A stretch of 64,000 nucleotides of DNA from Bacteroidales bacterium (GTDB taxonomy: Bacteria; Bacteroidota; Bacteroidia; Bacteroidales; F082), in NCBI GenBank assembly GCA_017645275.1, contig JAGCPH010000020.1, forward strand, positions 106,986 to 170,985. The letters run 5' to 3'. Under the pieces are notes generated by a model, which was not told where the DNA came from, did no database searches, and was given only the letters and a program-made list of their open reading frames with translations. A program made the position numbers and the translations under genes. Numbering within the stretch: the stretch's first letter is position 1; each line of letters begins with the position of its first letter. Below, piece after piece: positions 47,088 to 56,291 of this stretch.

Positions 47088-49652
47088 ATGGAAGAACAGT
47101 TTGAAGGTGAAAGAATAGTCCCGATTGGCATTGAGGACCACATGAAAACGAGTTATATCGACTACTCGATGTCGGTTATCGTTGCACGTGCTCTGCCTGA
47201 TGTGAGAGACGGTTTGAAACCTGTTCACCGCCGTATCCTTTACGGTATGATGGACATGGGCGTTTTGTCGAATCGTCCTTATAAGAAATCAGCGAAGGTC
47301 GTCGGTGAAGTTTTAGGAAAGTATCACCCGCATGGTGACTCGTCAGTGTATGACGCCATGGTGCGTCTGGCCCAGGACTGGAGCATGCGTTATCCTCTCA
47401 TCGACGGTCAGGGTAACTTCGGTTCCATGGACGCCGACCCGCCAGCGGCAATGCGTTACACCGAGGCACGTCTGAGGAAGATAGCCGAAGAGATGCTTGC
47501 CGACCTCGACAAGGACACTGTCGATTTTATGAATAACTACGATGATTCTGAGCAGGAGCCTACCGTACTGCCGTCACTCATCCCGAACCTTCTGGTCAAC
47601 GGAGCAAGCGGTATCGCAGTGGGTATGGCTACCAATATGCCGCCTCACAACCTCAGCGAGGTGGTCGACGGAATCATTGCCTACATTGACAATAACGACA
47701 TCACAGTCAGCGAGTTGATGGAATATATCAAGGCTCCTGACTTCCCGACAGGCGGTATTATCTACGGCTATGAGGGCGTGAAAGACGCTTTCGAAACAGG
47801 CCGCGGACGTATCGTTTTGCGCGCAAACACTACTATAGAAGAGCATAACGGCCACGAAAGAATCATCGCCACGTCAGTGCCTTACCAAACAAACAAGGCT
47901 GACATGATCAAGCGTACCGCCGATCTCATCTCTGAGAAGAAACTCGACGGCATCGCCGACATTCGCGATGAATCGGACCGTAACGGTCTCCGCATAGTGT
48001 ACGAACTGAAACGTGACGCCGTGTCTAGCGTGGTGCTGAACAAGTTGTTCCAGATGACCGGCTTGCAGAGCTCATTCAGCGTGAACAACGTGTGCCTGGT
48101 GAACGGTCGTCCTTACACATTGAATCTCAAACAGTTGATTCAATACTACGTGGAGCACCGTCATCAGTGCGTGGTGCGCAGAACCCAGCACGATCTGCGT
48201 GAAGCCGAGAAACGCGCCCATATCTTGGAAGGTCTGGCACGCGCCATCGACATCGTCGACCAGATCATCGCCACAATCCGTGCTTGCAAGGGCGGCTCAC
48301 AGGAAGCAAAACAGGCCTTGATGGACCAGTACGGCTTCGACGACCCGCAGGCAGCAGCAATCGTGGCTTATCGTTTAGGTCAGTTGGCAGGCCTCGAGAT
48401 CAAGAAAATCATGGATGAACTCGAAGAGCTCCACAAACTTATCGCTCATCTCAAGGAAGTGCTCGCAAGTCCTGCAATGCAGTTTGACATCATCAAGAAA
48501 GAATTGCTATACGTCAAGGAGAAATACGGTGATGAACGTAAGAGCACTATCGAGCGCACAGCCGAAGACTTCAAGATGGAAGATATCATCGCCGACGACG
48601 CTGTGGTGGTGACGATTTCACACCTTAATTATATTAAGCGCACCAACCTGACGGAATACCGCCGCCAGAGCAGGGGAGGCAAGGGCTCGAAAGGCTCCGA
48701 CGCACGCGACGAAGACTTCATCGAACAGATCTTCGTGGCAACGAACCATAACTACATGCTGTTCTTTACAGAGAAAGGCAAGTGCTACTGGCTCCGCGTG
48801 TTCGAGATCCCTGAAGGCACCAAGGCAAGCAAGGGTAGGGCTATCCAGAACCTTATCCACCTCGACCCGGACGACAACGTCAAAGCATACATCAACTTGA
48901 CTAACATGAGCCCTGAATATGTTGAGAATCATTATCTTACACTCATCACAAAGAAGGGTATCATCAAGAAGACCACGCTCGAGGCTTACTCACGTCCACG
49001 CGCAACAGGTATCATCGCATTGGGCATCCGCGAAGGCGACGAGCTGCTCGAAGCCAAGATGACCAGCGGCAACAGCGAGATTTTGATCGCGTTGAAGTCG
49101 GGTAGGGCCATCAGATTCCCAGAGTCGACAGTACGTCCGATGGGTAGAACAGCATCAGGTGTACGCGCCATTACAGTGGATGACGAGAACGATGAAGTTG
49201 TCGGCATGATTTGCATCGATGACCCGCAGACCAACGTGCTCGTGGTTTCCGAAAAGGGCTACGGAAAACGTTCCGACCTCGAGGAATACCGCATCACAAA
49301 CCGTGGCGGAAAGGGTGTCAAGACCATGAACATAACAGATAAGACCGGACAGCTGGTCGCTATCAAAGATGTGGTCGACGGCGATGACCTCATGATCATC
49401 AACAAGTCAGGAATCCTTATCCGTATAGCCGTTGATACTCTGAGAGTTATGGGTCGTGCAACTCAAGGCGTGCGTCTCATCAACCTCCGCGACAACGACG
49501 AGATTGCTGCTGTGACAAAAGTCAAGGCAGAAGACATCGAAGAAGAGGAAGATTTTGATGAAAATGCCGAAAACACTGAGAATCAGGAGGGTGCAGACAA
49601 TAATGAAGGCAACGACAACGTTATAAATGAAGACAACAAACAAGAAGTTTAA
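47088..49652 (+). CDS. gyrA: DNA gyrase subunit A
   Basis: 854-residue subunit of the type II topoisomerase that breaks and rejoins DNA. N-terminal breakage-reunion domain with catalytic Tyr124 in AMRYTEARL, quinolone region [12 protein letters not shown], and six C-terminal beta-pinwheel blades with the GyrA box [10 protein letters not shown]. Ser85 and Asp89 stand at the positions equivalent to E. coli Ser83 and Asp87, i.e. the susceptible type. An acidic C-terminal tail ([12 protein letters not shown]...) follows. Presence of the GyrA box and its length argue for gyrA over parC. Confidence 0.96.
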   Translation: MEEQFEGERIVPIGIEDHMKTSYIDYSMSVIVARALPDVRDGLKPVHRRILYGMMDMGVLSNRPYKKSAKVVGEVLGKYHPHGDSSVYDAMVRLAQDWSMRYPLIDGQGNFGSMDADPPAAMRYTEARLRKIAEEMLADLDKDTVDFMNNYDDSEQEPTVLPSLIPNLLVNGASGIAVGMATNMPPHNLSEVVDGIIAYIDNNDITVSELMEYIKAPDFPTGGIIYGYEGVKDAFETGRGRIVLRANTTIEEHNGHERIIATSVPYQTNKADMIKRTADLISEKKLDGIADIRDESDRNGLRIVYELKRDAVSSVVLNKLFQMTGLQSSFSVNNVCLVNGRPYTLNLKQLIQYYVEHRHQCVVRRTQHDLREAEKRAHILEGLARAIDIVDQIIATIRACKGGSQEAKQALMDQYGFDDPQAAAIVAYRLGQLAGLEIKKIMDELEELHKLIAHLKEVLASPAMQFDIIKKELLYVKEKYGDERKSTIERTAEDFKMEDIIADDAVVVTISHLNYIKRTNLTEYRRQSRGGKGSKGSDARDEDFIEQIFVATNHNYMLFFTEKGKCYWLRVFEIPEGTKASKGRAIQNLIHLDPDDNVKAYINLTNMSPEYVENHYLTLITKKGIIKKTTLEAYSRPRATGIIALGIREGDELLEAKMTSGNSEILIALKSGRAIRFPESTVRPMGRTASGVRAITVDDENDEVVGMICIDDPQTNVLVVSEKGYGKRSDLEEYRITNRGGKGVKTMNITDKTGQLVAIKDVVDGDDLMIINKSGILIRIAVDTLRVMGRATQGVRLINLRDNDEIAAVTKVKAEDIEEEEDFDENAENTENQEGADNNEGNDNVINEDNKQEV

Positions 49653-49670
49653 CATTAAAAATTGAATAAA

Positions 49671-50915
49671 ATGAAGAAATTATTGTTAGTATTAGCATTG
49701 GCACTTGCTGGCCAATTCGCTTTTGCTCAAAACGTACAGGTTCAGAACGCTTTCAACGATCAGAAAGCAGCTCAGCAGTACATCGACCAGGCTGATGTTT
49801 ACAAATCACAGAAAAAGGACGAGAAGGCTGCAAAACAGATGCAGAATGCAAAGCTTATGCTGCAGAAGGCAAAAACAGCTATCGACGCCGCATCAACACA
49901 TGAAGCTACAATGAATCAGGGCAAGACATGGCACTATTATGCAGTTATTTACTACAAAATCAGTGCTTATCCTGAGTTCAACGACATCGATCCAGAGGCT
50001 TGCGAAAAGACATTAGCAGCATTGGATAAGCTCAAAACCGTTGATAATGATTACTTTAAGAGAAATGCCAGCGAGTTGCAGCAGTATGCTATCAACATCG
50101 GACTTCGTTACTATGACCTTGGCGCCAACAGCTACAACGAAGGCGATTATGAGAATGCATATATCAACTTCAAGAAATCATACGAAGCATCAGCAAATCT
50201 TGGCGGAAACGACACCAGCGCATTGCTCAGCGCAGCACTCAGCGCAATGAAGGTCGGAAAATACGACGAAAGTGTTGTCATGTTCAACAAATTGCTCGAA
50301 AGCGGCGTTGACGAAGCTTCAGTTTACCAGAACCTCGCAGCAGCATACCGCGGAGCAGGCGACAACGACAAGATGCTTGAGACCATCATGATTGCAAGAG
50401 CTAAATATCCTGAGGATGAGAACGTTATGAACGAAATGATCAACTCTTATCTGACACTACACAGAGAAGATGAAATCATCGACCAGATCCTCGAGATGGC
50501 ACAGAAGAACACCGAGCAGCCGGCATATTATTTCATCCTTGGAACAATCTACGGCAACCGTGAATCAAAGCTTTATGACGTGGAGAAAGCTCTTGAATAT
50601 TACAATCTGGCAATCTCAGAGAACGAAGCATATGCCGACGCATATTACAATGCTGGTGCTTTGTTGATTGATAAGGCTTCAGAAATCTATCAGGCAGCTA
50701 ACGATAAAGATCCAAGCGAATATGCTAACTTCAACAAATATCTTGAAGCTACTGACGCTATGGCAGTAGAGGCTAAGACATACGATGAGAGAGCATTGCC
50801 ATACGTGGAGAAGACCTACGAACTTCTTCCAGACGATCCAGCTGTAAAACTCGCTCTTAGAGGTATTTACACACGTCTTAAAATGAATGACAAGGCAGCA
50901 GCTCTTGGTGAATAA
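49671..50915 (+). CDS. Secreted tetratricopeptide repeat protein
   Basis: 414 residues; signal peptide MKKLLLVLALALAGQFAFAQ. The rest is helical with TPR units (YDLGANSYNEGDYENAYINF, YDESVVMFNKLLESGVDEAS, ADAYYNAGALLIDKASEIY). A periplasmic or outer-membrane-associated scaffold is likely. I start it at the ATG at 49671, which begins the signal peptide cleanly; an in-frame TTG lies 9 bp upstream. It follows gyrA by 18 bp and ends before a clear terminator. Confidence 0.88.
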   Translation: MKKLLLVLALALAGQFAFAQNVQVQNAFNDQKAAQQYIDQADVYKSQKKDEKAAKQMQNAKLMLQKAKTAIDAASTHEATMNQGKTWHYYAVIYYKISAYPEFNDIDPEACEKTLAALDKLKTVDNDYFKRNASELQQYAINIGLRYYDLGANSYNEGDYENAYINFKKSYEASANLGGNDTSALLSAALSAMKVGKYDESVVMFNKLLESGVDEASVYQNLAAAYRGAGDNDKMLETIMIARAKYPEDENVMNEMINSYLTLHREDEIIDQILEMAQKNTEQPAYYFILGTIYGNRESKLYDVEKALEYYNLAISENEAYADAYYNAGALLIDKASEIYQAANDKDPSEYANFNKYLEATDAMAVEAKTYDERALPYVEKTYELLPDDPAVKLALRGIYTRLKMNDKAAALGE

Positions 50916-50923
50916 CAACAATT

Positions 50924-50951
50924 GTGGAGGAGATAATTCCTCCACTTTTTT
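50924..50951 (+). terminator. Rho-independent terminator after the TPR gene
   Basis: GTGGAGGA (50924-50931), loop GATAAT, TCCTCCAC (50938-50945), then six T. The stem is perfect and begins 9 bp after the stop codon. Confidence 0.85.
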
Positions 50952-51074
50952 CAAAGATACTATTTAACATAATGTATATTATTTTCCAAATGGGATTTTG
51001 CAAAAATAATAATCTTTTTAGAATTGATGCAGATTTTTGAACTTTGTGTTAAAAATTGTTAAAATTGAAAATCA

Positions 51075-51098
51075 TTGCAAAAAATGTGTTACTTTTGC
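51075..51098 (+). promoter_or_regulatory. Promoter of the DUF3127 gene
   Basis: TTG at 51075-51077 and TACTTTTGC at 51090-51098; leader of about 20 nt. The preceding gap 50952-51074 is AT-rich with no other feature. Confidence 0.6.
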
Positions 51099-51123
51099 AG
51101 TTAGAAAATAATTTGAAATAGAT

Positions 51124-51522
51124 ATGGAAATCATTGGAAAAGTTGTACAGTTAGGTACTTTGATTGAGGGAAACTCACCGCGCGGACCGTGGAAAAAACA
51201 GGAATTGATTATCGAAACACTCGAACAGTTTCCGAAAAAAGTTTGTCTGATGTGCTGGGGCGACCGCGTCAACGACGCAAACAGCTTCTTTGTCGGCCAG
51301 ACTATCAAGGCGCAGATTCGTATCGAATCACGCGAATTTAATGGAAAATGGTACACCGATGTCACGGCATTCCGCCTTGAACTCGACCAGCCTGTAGCAC
51401 AGCAGCCTGTGGGACAAATGCCACAGCAGCCAAATCAGATGCAGCAACAGCCCTTGCCACCAATGCCACCGATGAATGACGAGTATTTCGCGTCAGACAA
51501 TGGTGACGATCTGCCGTTCTAA
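51124..51522 (+). CDS. DUF3127 protein, OB-fold-like with SSB-type acidic tip
   Basis: 132 residues. The N-terminal ~85 residues match DUF3127 (MEIIGKVVQL, PWKKQELIIETLEQFPKKVC, REFNGKWYTDVTAFRLE), a family thought to adopt a single-stranded-DNA-binding-like OB fold. A Gln/Pro/Met-rich linker (about 90-118) leads to the tail GDDLPF. The flexible linker plus DDLPF-like end is the hallmark by which SSB recruits repair proteins, suggesting a second, SSB-like nucleic-acid-binding protein. Role unproven. Monocistronic. Confidence 0.85.
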   Translation: MEIIGKVVQLGTLIEGNSPRGPWKKQELIIETLEQFPKKVCLMCWGDRVNDANSFFVGQTIKAQIRIESREFNGKWYTDVTAFRLELDQPVAQQPVGQMPQQPNQMQQQPLPPMPPMNDEYFASDNGDDLPF

Positions 51523-51537
51523 GATTCTGTAAATCAA

Positions 51538-52626
51538 CTATTTAGATACTGTTATGACCTGACCGGTGTTTGGGTTGAACAGTATCTTGTTGTTTTTGGT
51601 GGAAACCAGTCTTATCTCTCCGAACTGACTGATAGACAACGTCCTGGTTGCGATTACATCGTTGCCCAATGTGACTTTTACGTTTGTCAGTGCCGGTATT
51701 CTGTAGAAAATCTTGTTGGTTTGTCCCGATTCCAAGATATCATTGCCTAAGGCATTGATGTTTGCTGAAGCATTTTTAGTGTCGAACTGCATCTTTATTG
51801 TCTCGCCGCCTTCAATTTTTCCAACCCAGACATTGCCGTTAGCCTGGCTCTTATCAGGTGTTACATAATAACACACCTTGTATGTACTCTTTACAGTTTT
51901 ACCCTTAAACAAGCTAATATATTCATTTTCAATAGCTTTCATATTGTCAACCATATATGTCATGGTGTTGCCGAAGTTCACTTCCTGTACACCTGAAACT
52001 AGGTCAAACTGCGCGGTCCTTATCTTTTCAATGTTTTCAAGAGCCACTTTTGCCTTGTCTTCTTTGGTCATCCTTTTCGGAGCTTTCTTGCTACTACCCT
52101 CTTCTTCATCGTCTTCGTCATCATCCTCATCTTCTTGAATATCAAGGATTTCGATGAATGAAACAGGTGCAGATTCTCTATATTCCATATCATTGTAATC
52201 CAATGTTTTTCTACACAAGGACTGGTCTTCAGGAAGATTTTCGTAACCGACAGCCCTGATAATTCCATCTTGATCTATTATGAAATTCGGGATCGGCTCT
52301 TTACTCTTTTCATCAAATTCGACAAAAAACACCACATTGGGGTCTATTTCGCTACCTAATTGAATATCAATGCCTTTTACATCAATTTCGGTCTTGTTTT
52401 CTTTGATATGATCGTTAACTCCAAGCAATTCTGAGGCAAATTCGGCATATGGTCCGATATAATAATTTGTTTCTTCGACTGTAAGTTCGAGCTTTATCAC
52501 ATTGCGCGGCAGATAATAAAATATGCCTTCATTTTGTGACTGGGCATTCTTTGCCGCTGTTGTAACATATTGAGCATCAAGTGATAATGATGCGAATAAT
52601 GCGATGATTAAACAGAGTTTTTTCAT
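51538..52626 (-). CDS. DUF4831 family protein
   Basis: 362 residues; signal peptide cleaved near LDAQ. Features GIFYYLPRNVIKLELTVEETNYYIGPYAEFA, which I give only as its first part GIFYYLPRNVIKLELTVEE, matching DUF4831, a Bacteroidota-specific secreted family of unknown function. An acidic/low-complexity insert (about 168-185, DEDDDEDDEEEG) interrupts it. The stop lies against DUF3127's; the start overlaps the symporter stop by 4 bp, so it is translated with that transporter. Confidence 0.82.
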   Translation of the reverse strand: MKKLCLIIALFASLSLDAQYVTTAAKNAQSQNEGIFYYLPRNVIKLELTVEETNYYIGPYAEFASELLGVNDHIKENKTEIDVKGIDIQLGSEIDPNVVFFVEFDEKSKEPIPNFIIDQDGIIRAVGYENLPEDQSLCRKTLDYNDMEYRESAPVSFIEILDIQEDEDDDEDDEEEGSSKKAPKRMTKEDKAKVALENIEKIRTAQFDLVSGVQEVNFGNTMTYMVDNMKAIENEYISLFKGKTVKSTYKVCYYVTPDKSQANGNVWVGKIEGGETIKMQFDTKNASANINALGNDILESGQTNKIFYRIPALTNVKVTLGNDVIATRTLSISQFGEIRLVSTKNNKILFNPNTGQVITVSK

Positions 52627-54104
52627 ATTTCAGATGTTTTTATATCATGTTTTGAAAATACCATCAAAGCTATAAATGTGATTAACCCATTGATTATCAA
52701 TATTTCAAAGCCAAATTGATAACCATTGAACAGTTGGGTTGAATACATATTTAATAAATAACTCAAAATTGGCGACGCTATAGCGATGTAAGGAACCATT
52801 TTGTCTATTGGACGGCGATTTTTCACGAAAAGTCCGAATGAATAAAGGCCAAGCAGCGGTCCGTAGGTGTATCCGGCAATGGCAAACACTTTATTGATTA
52901 AGGATTCGGTGTGGAACGGACGGAACGCTATGATTACCAACAGATAAAGCGCAGCAAAGATGATGTGGATATGCTTTCTTTTCTTCGCTTTTGCTTCTTC
53001 AGAAATGTCGTTGCGGTTGCCAAAATCGAGAAAATTATAGCAGAACGTGGTCGTGAGGGCTGTCAGAGTGCCATCAGCTGAAGAATAGCCTGCAGCCACG
53101 AGGCCTATCACGAAGACAACGCTCGTTAACTTACTGAAACTGAATGCGATAGATGGGAATATTTTATCATTGACCACTACTCCACTGTCGTTTGTCGGCA
53201 GCTGGAAACCTGTTTGCTGTGCGTAATAGATCAGCGAGGCGCCGAGACATAGGAAAACCATGTTCACAAAGATGAACAGAATGCTCGAAGTCATCACGTT
53301 TTTCTGGGCGTCGCGGAGACTCTTGCAGGTCATGTTTTTCTGCATCATATCCTGGTCGAGGCCAGTCATGACGATGGTGATGAATGCACCGCTTATTATC
53401 TGTTTCAGCCAGAATTTACTGTGGTTAGGGTCAGTCTCGAAGAGTTTCGTATAGCCTTGTTCCGACGAGGCTTTCAGCATGTCTGGTATAGAGATGTTGA
53501 GCTCTTTTAAAATGCACACAACGGTAATAATCGCAGCCAAAAGCAAGAATGTGGTCTGTAGAGTGTCGGTCCAGACCACCGTTTTGATGCCGCCTTTGAA
53601 TGTGTAAATCAATATCAAGACGATAAATATGACAGCTGGGACCCAGAAAGGAACGCCCCAAGCCTTAAACACAAACTCGTATAACACAAAGACAACCAGA
53701 TACATACGCAGAGCCGAGCCAAGTAATCGCGACAAGATAAAGAACGCTGCGCCGGTCTTCTCGGAGTGTTTTCCGATGCGCATGTTGAGGTAGGAATATA
53801 TCGATGTCAGGTTAAGTTTGTAATACAAAGGCAGCAAAAACAACGCTATCAACGCATAACCGATGATATAACCAAGCACAATGCCAAAATACGTGAACTG
53901 GTTGGTGTAAACGTCGCCAGGCACCGACATAAAAGTGACACCCGAAAGCGATGCTCCGATCATGCCGTAAGCCACTACAAACCATGGTGATTTGCGATTT
54001 CCGGTGAAAAAAGTAGCGTTGTCTGACTTCCGCGACGTGAAGTGCGCGATAACCAGAATAAGTATTGTGTAAACAATAAAAACAGTTAATATCAACGCCG
54101 ACAT
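52623..54104 (-). CDS. Sodium:solute symporter family protein
   Basis: 493 residues, about 13 hydrophobic segments. SSS signatures: RKSDNATFFTGNRKSPWFVVAYGMIGASLSG (in part GNRKSPWFVVAYGMIGASL) near TM1-2, SIYSYLNMRIGKHSEKTGAA after TM3, TGLDQDMMQKNMTCKS near TM7, and AAGYSSADGTLTALTT near TM8-9. The pattern resembles sialic-acid or sugar symporters of Bacteroidota, but the substrate is not certain. It is coupled to DUF4831 by an ATGA overlap. Confidence 0.88.
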   Translation of the reverse strand: MSALILTVFIVYTILILVIAHFTSRKSDNATFFTGNRKSPWFVVAYGMIGASLSGVTFMSVPGDVYTNQFTYFGIVLGYIIGYALIALFLLPLYYKLNLTSIYSYLNMRIGKHSEKTGAAFFILSRLLGSALRMYLVVFVLYEFVFKAWGVPFWVPAVIFIVLILIYTFKGGIKTVVWTDTLQTTFLLLAAIITVVCILKELNISIPDMLKASSEQGYTKLFETDPNHSKFWLKQIISGAFITIVMTGLDQDMMQKNMTCKSLRDAQKNVMTSSILFIFVNMVFLCLGASLIYYAQQTGFQLPTNDSGVVVNDKIFPSIAFSFSKLTSVVFVIGLVAAGYSSADGTLTALTTTFCYNFLDFGNRNDISEEAKAKKRKHIHIIFAALYLLVIIAFRPFHTESLINKVFAIAGYTYGPLLGLYSFGLFVKNRRPIDKMVPYIAIASPILSYLLNMYSTQLFNGYQFGFEILIINGLITFIALMVFSKHDIKTSEI

Positions 54105-54147
54105 AAAATATTGAATATTATTATGTTAAAATATGTTATCTAAAATA

Positions 54148-54687
54148 TTACTTTAATATCTTTGCAAAGTCAAAAAGCGTGTTATATTTCGCATCCGGCT
54201 TGATTTTTACAGGCTCGTTGCCGACCAAAACAGTGTACATACCGCAGTTTTTGCCGAACTCAAGGTCGGAGTTCATATCGCCCACCATGATAGATTTCTC
54301 GAGGTCAATTTCTGGGAAATCGTGCTGTGCCATGTAGGCCATGCGCGGACTCGGTTTGCGGAAGTTGTCGGGGTCGGATTTGAGTTGAGGGCAGACGTAA
54401 ATCTTGTCGACTCTCCCCTTTTGACTTGCTATCTCTTGCAGCATGTAGTCGTGCACATGTTCGACATCGGACATGGTCATGAGGCCTTTGCCCACACCTT
54501 GTTGGTTGCTCACGATGATGACGCGACCAAATTTTTGTGCAAATATCTTGAATGCCTCCAACACTCCTGGAATAAATTGGAACTCATTGATATTTTTGAC
54601 ATAATCATCCACAAGGCGGGTGTTGATGACACCGTCGCGGTCGAGGAACAAGGTCCATGATTTGTCGATGATGCGGTTCCAGTCCAT
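54148..54687 (-). CDS. gmhB: D-glycero-D-manno-heptose-1,7-bisphosphate 7-phosphatase-like (GmhB)
   Basis: 179 residues from the ATG at 54687 (MDWNRIIDKSW), 2 bp after the gmhA stop. HAD-IIIA phosphatase of the ADP-heptose pathway: nucleophile FLDRDGVINTR, IIVSNQQGVGKG, RKPSPRMA and IMVGDMNSDLEF. The zinc loop that in typical GmhB holds several Cys/His residues is reduced to a single Cys (VCPQLKSDPDNFRKP), so zinc binding is doubtful. Histidinol phosphatase activity is an alternative, but the gmhA neighbour favours heptose synthesis. Confidence 0.85.
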   Translation of the reverse strand: MDWNRIIDKSWTLFLDRDGVINTRLVDDYVKNINEFQFIPGVLEAFKIFAQKFGRVIIVSNQQGVGKGLMTMSDVEHVHDYMLQEIASQKGRVDKIYVCPQLKSDPDNFRKPSPRMAYMAQHDFPEIDLEKSIMVGDMNSDLEFGKNCGMYTVLVGNEPVKIKPDAKYNTLFDFAKILK

Positions 54688-54689
54688 GA

Positions 54690-55265
54690 TTAGCGCGGGA
54701 ATATTGTTGCTTCGATGATTTCGCAGATGACATGACCGATCATGATGTGCGATTCCTGGATTCGTGGAGTGCATGTGGAAGGCACATTTATTAATATATC
54801 GCAGCATTCGGCCATTTTGCCGCCCTTCTCCCCTGTCATCCCTATGGTTTTCACGCCTATCTCTTTTGCTACCTCGATGGCTTTCAATATGTTAGCCGAG
54901 TTACCCGAGGTACTTATCCCGATGAGCACGTCGCCATTTTTGGCGGAAGCCTGAAGCATACGCGCGTAAATCATGTCGTATGAATAGTCGTTTGCCACAG
55001 CGGTGAGATAGCTTGTATTCACATGCAGAGCCTCGGCATTGAGTGGAGGACGGTCGTAGTAGAAACGTCCGCTGAGCTCGGCTGCGAGGTGTTGCGCATC
55101 AGCAGCACTGCCTCCATTGCCGCAGAAATGAATCTTTCCGCCGTTTTTCAGACTTTCGACACACATCGTAGCGGCATCGTTGATTCGTTTGACAAGAGCT
55201 TTATCGTTGAGAATCAACTGCTTGGCATCAATAGAATCTTTTATGATTTTTTCGATCGAAATCAT
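54690..55265 (-). CDS. gmhA: Phosphoheptose isomerase GmhA
   Basis: 191-residue SIS-domain isomerase that converts sedoheptulose 7-phosphate into D-glycero-D-manno-heptose 7-phosphate, first step of heptose synthesis for LPS or S-layer glycans. Motifs: FCGNGGSAADAQHLAAEL, GRFYYDRPPL, GISTSGNSANILKA, GMTGEKGGKMAE and a C-terminal EIIEATIF helix. Its promoter is a TATCTTTGC box at 55281-55289. gmhB follows directly. Confidence 0.95.
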   Translation of the reverse strand: MISIEKIIKDSIDAKQLILNDKALVKRINDAATMCVESLKNGGKIHFCGNGGSAADAQHLAAELSGRFYYDRPPLNAEALHVNTSYLTAVANDYSYDMIYARMLQASAKNGDVLIGISTSGNSANILKAIEVAKEIGVKTIGMTGEKGGKMAECCDILINVPSTCTPRIQESHIMIGHVICEIIEATIFPR

Positions 55266-55280
55266 ATCTTAATATTTTTT

Positions 55281-55289
55281 GCAAAGATA
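55281..55289 (-). promoter_or_regulatory. -7 box of gmhA-gmhB
   Basis: TATCTTTGC on the minus strand, 16 bp before the gmhA start. Confidence 0.7.
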
Positions 55290-55312
55290 ATAAAAAAATA
55301 AATGAGAATACA

Positions 55313-55436
55313 TTTTTAATGTCATTCTCGAAATACTCACAGTACCCTGTGGTAGGTCGTATTTCTGCAAATGACATTAAAAATTCGTATTTCTGTAAAT
55401 GGCATTAAATAAAAAAATCGTATTTTTGCAGCAAAT
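55313..55436. repeat. Repeated TCGTATTTCTG(C/T)AAATG units and hairpin in a divergent promoter region
   Basis: Units TCGTATTTCTGCAAATGACATTAAA (55357-55381; listed here in two parts as TCGTATTTCTGCAAATG and ACATTAAA) and its variant at 55385-55409 lie 28 bp apart. A third, shorter copy (55418-55436) contains the -7 box TATTTTTGC at 55421-55429. An inverted copy (55313-55336) pairs with 55358-55383 around a 21-nt loop. The set lies between gmhA and the DUF486 gene. Confidence 0.75.
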
Positions 55437-55445
55437 TTTAAAAAT

Positions 55446-55814
55446 ATGAGAGGCGTTTATACAGTATTGCTTTTGATTGTTTCGAACATCTTTATGACAT
55501 TTGCATGGTACGGCAATTTGAAGTTGTCGGATATGGGAATTATCAAGGATTGGCCATTGATTCTCATCATCTTAGCGAGTTGGGGCGTTGCGTTGTTTGA
55601 ATATACCGCCATGGTTCCGGCAAACCGGATCGGTTCGGAAGTCAACGGAGGACCGTTTAGTTTGGTTGAATTGAAAGTGATTCAGGAGGTTGTCAGCCTC
55701 ATCGTTTTCATGATAATCAGCATAAAAGTGTTCAAAATGGGTGAATTTCACTGGAATCATCTGGTGGGCTTCGGTTTTTTGGTGCTCGCAGTTTATTTTA
55801 TTTTCAAAAAATAA
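55446..55814 (+). CDS. DMT-like small membrane protein (DUF486)
   Basis: 122 residues with four hydrophobic helices and no signal peptide: VLLLIVSNIFMTFAWYG, WPLILIILASWGVALFEY, VVSLIVFMIISIKVF and LVGFGFLVLAVYFIF. The motif AWYGNLK and the EYTAMVPANRIG loop match DUF486, a half-size relative of drug/metabolite transporters. It may work as a dimer; substrate unknown. Its promoter lies within the repeat array upstream. Confidence 0.88.
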   Translation: MRGVYTVLLLIVSNIFMTFAWYGNLKLSDMGIIKDWPLILIILASWGVALFEYTAMVPANRIGSEVNGGPFSLVELKVIQEVVSLIVFMIISIKVFKMGEFHWNHLVGFGFLVLAVYFIFKK

Positions 55815-55847
55815 CGAAAAAAAGTTGCCATTATTTGAAATTATTGT

Positions 55848-55856
55848 TACCTTTGC
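55848..55856 (+). promoter_or_regulatory. -7 box of the acidic protein gene
   Basis: TACCTTTGC with TTTG at 55834-55837; leader of about 18 nt. Confidence 0.6.
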
Positions 55857-55880
55857 AGTAGTAATTTAAAAATTAGGATT

Positions 55881-56291
55881 ATGCAGTTTTACGACGTTGA
55901 TTCGATTTTCACTTTTGGAAAATATGAGGGTGAGACTTTGGCTGAAGTCTTTGAGAAAGACCCGAAATACATAAAATATTGCCAGGACAACATTGACGAA
56001 TTCTATATCTCCCCTGAGGTTTTGAAGGAGTTGCGTTCCACTTCGCGTGACAATAAGCTGTTGACTGCCAATCTCGACGAGATGTCGGATGAGGAGCTTG
56101 CCGAGTTTATGCATGACATGAACGACATCGACGAGTTTGACGAGAGCAAGCTCGAGAAAGACTTCGACTGGGAAGAGAACGAAGATATGTTCGCTGAGGA
56201 TGAAGAAGACATCTTCGGCGAGGAAGAGGACGAATATTTCGATGAAGAAGGGTTCGATGAGCCGTATGACGACCCTTACGACAGATACTAA
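55881..56291 (+). CDS. Small acidic protein with exodeoxyribonuclease X C-terminal-like motif
   Basis: 136 residues, cytoplasmic. The first ~45 residues (FTFGKYEGETLAEVFEKDP then KYIKYCQDN) resemble the short FGKYKG-x-T-L-x-x-V...DP-x-Y module found at the end of ExoX-type nucleases and in stand-alone Bacteroidota proteins. The rest is strongly acidic (EDEEDIFGEEEDEYFDEEGF) and probably disordered, ending YDDPYDRY. It may be a DNA-mimic or a processivity/adaptor protein; that is conjecture. The stop overlaps by 4 bp the convergent glycosyltransferase stop. Confidence 0.7.
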   Translation: MQFYDVDSIFTFGKYEGETLAEVFEKDPKYIKYCQDNIDEFYISPEVLKELRSTSRDNKLLTANLDEMSDEELAEFMHDMNDIDEFDESKLEKDFDWEENEDMFAEDEEDIFGEEEDEYFDEEGFDEPYDDPYDRY

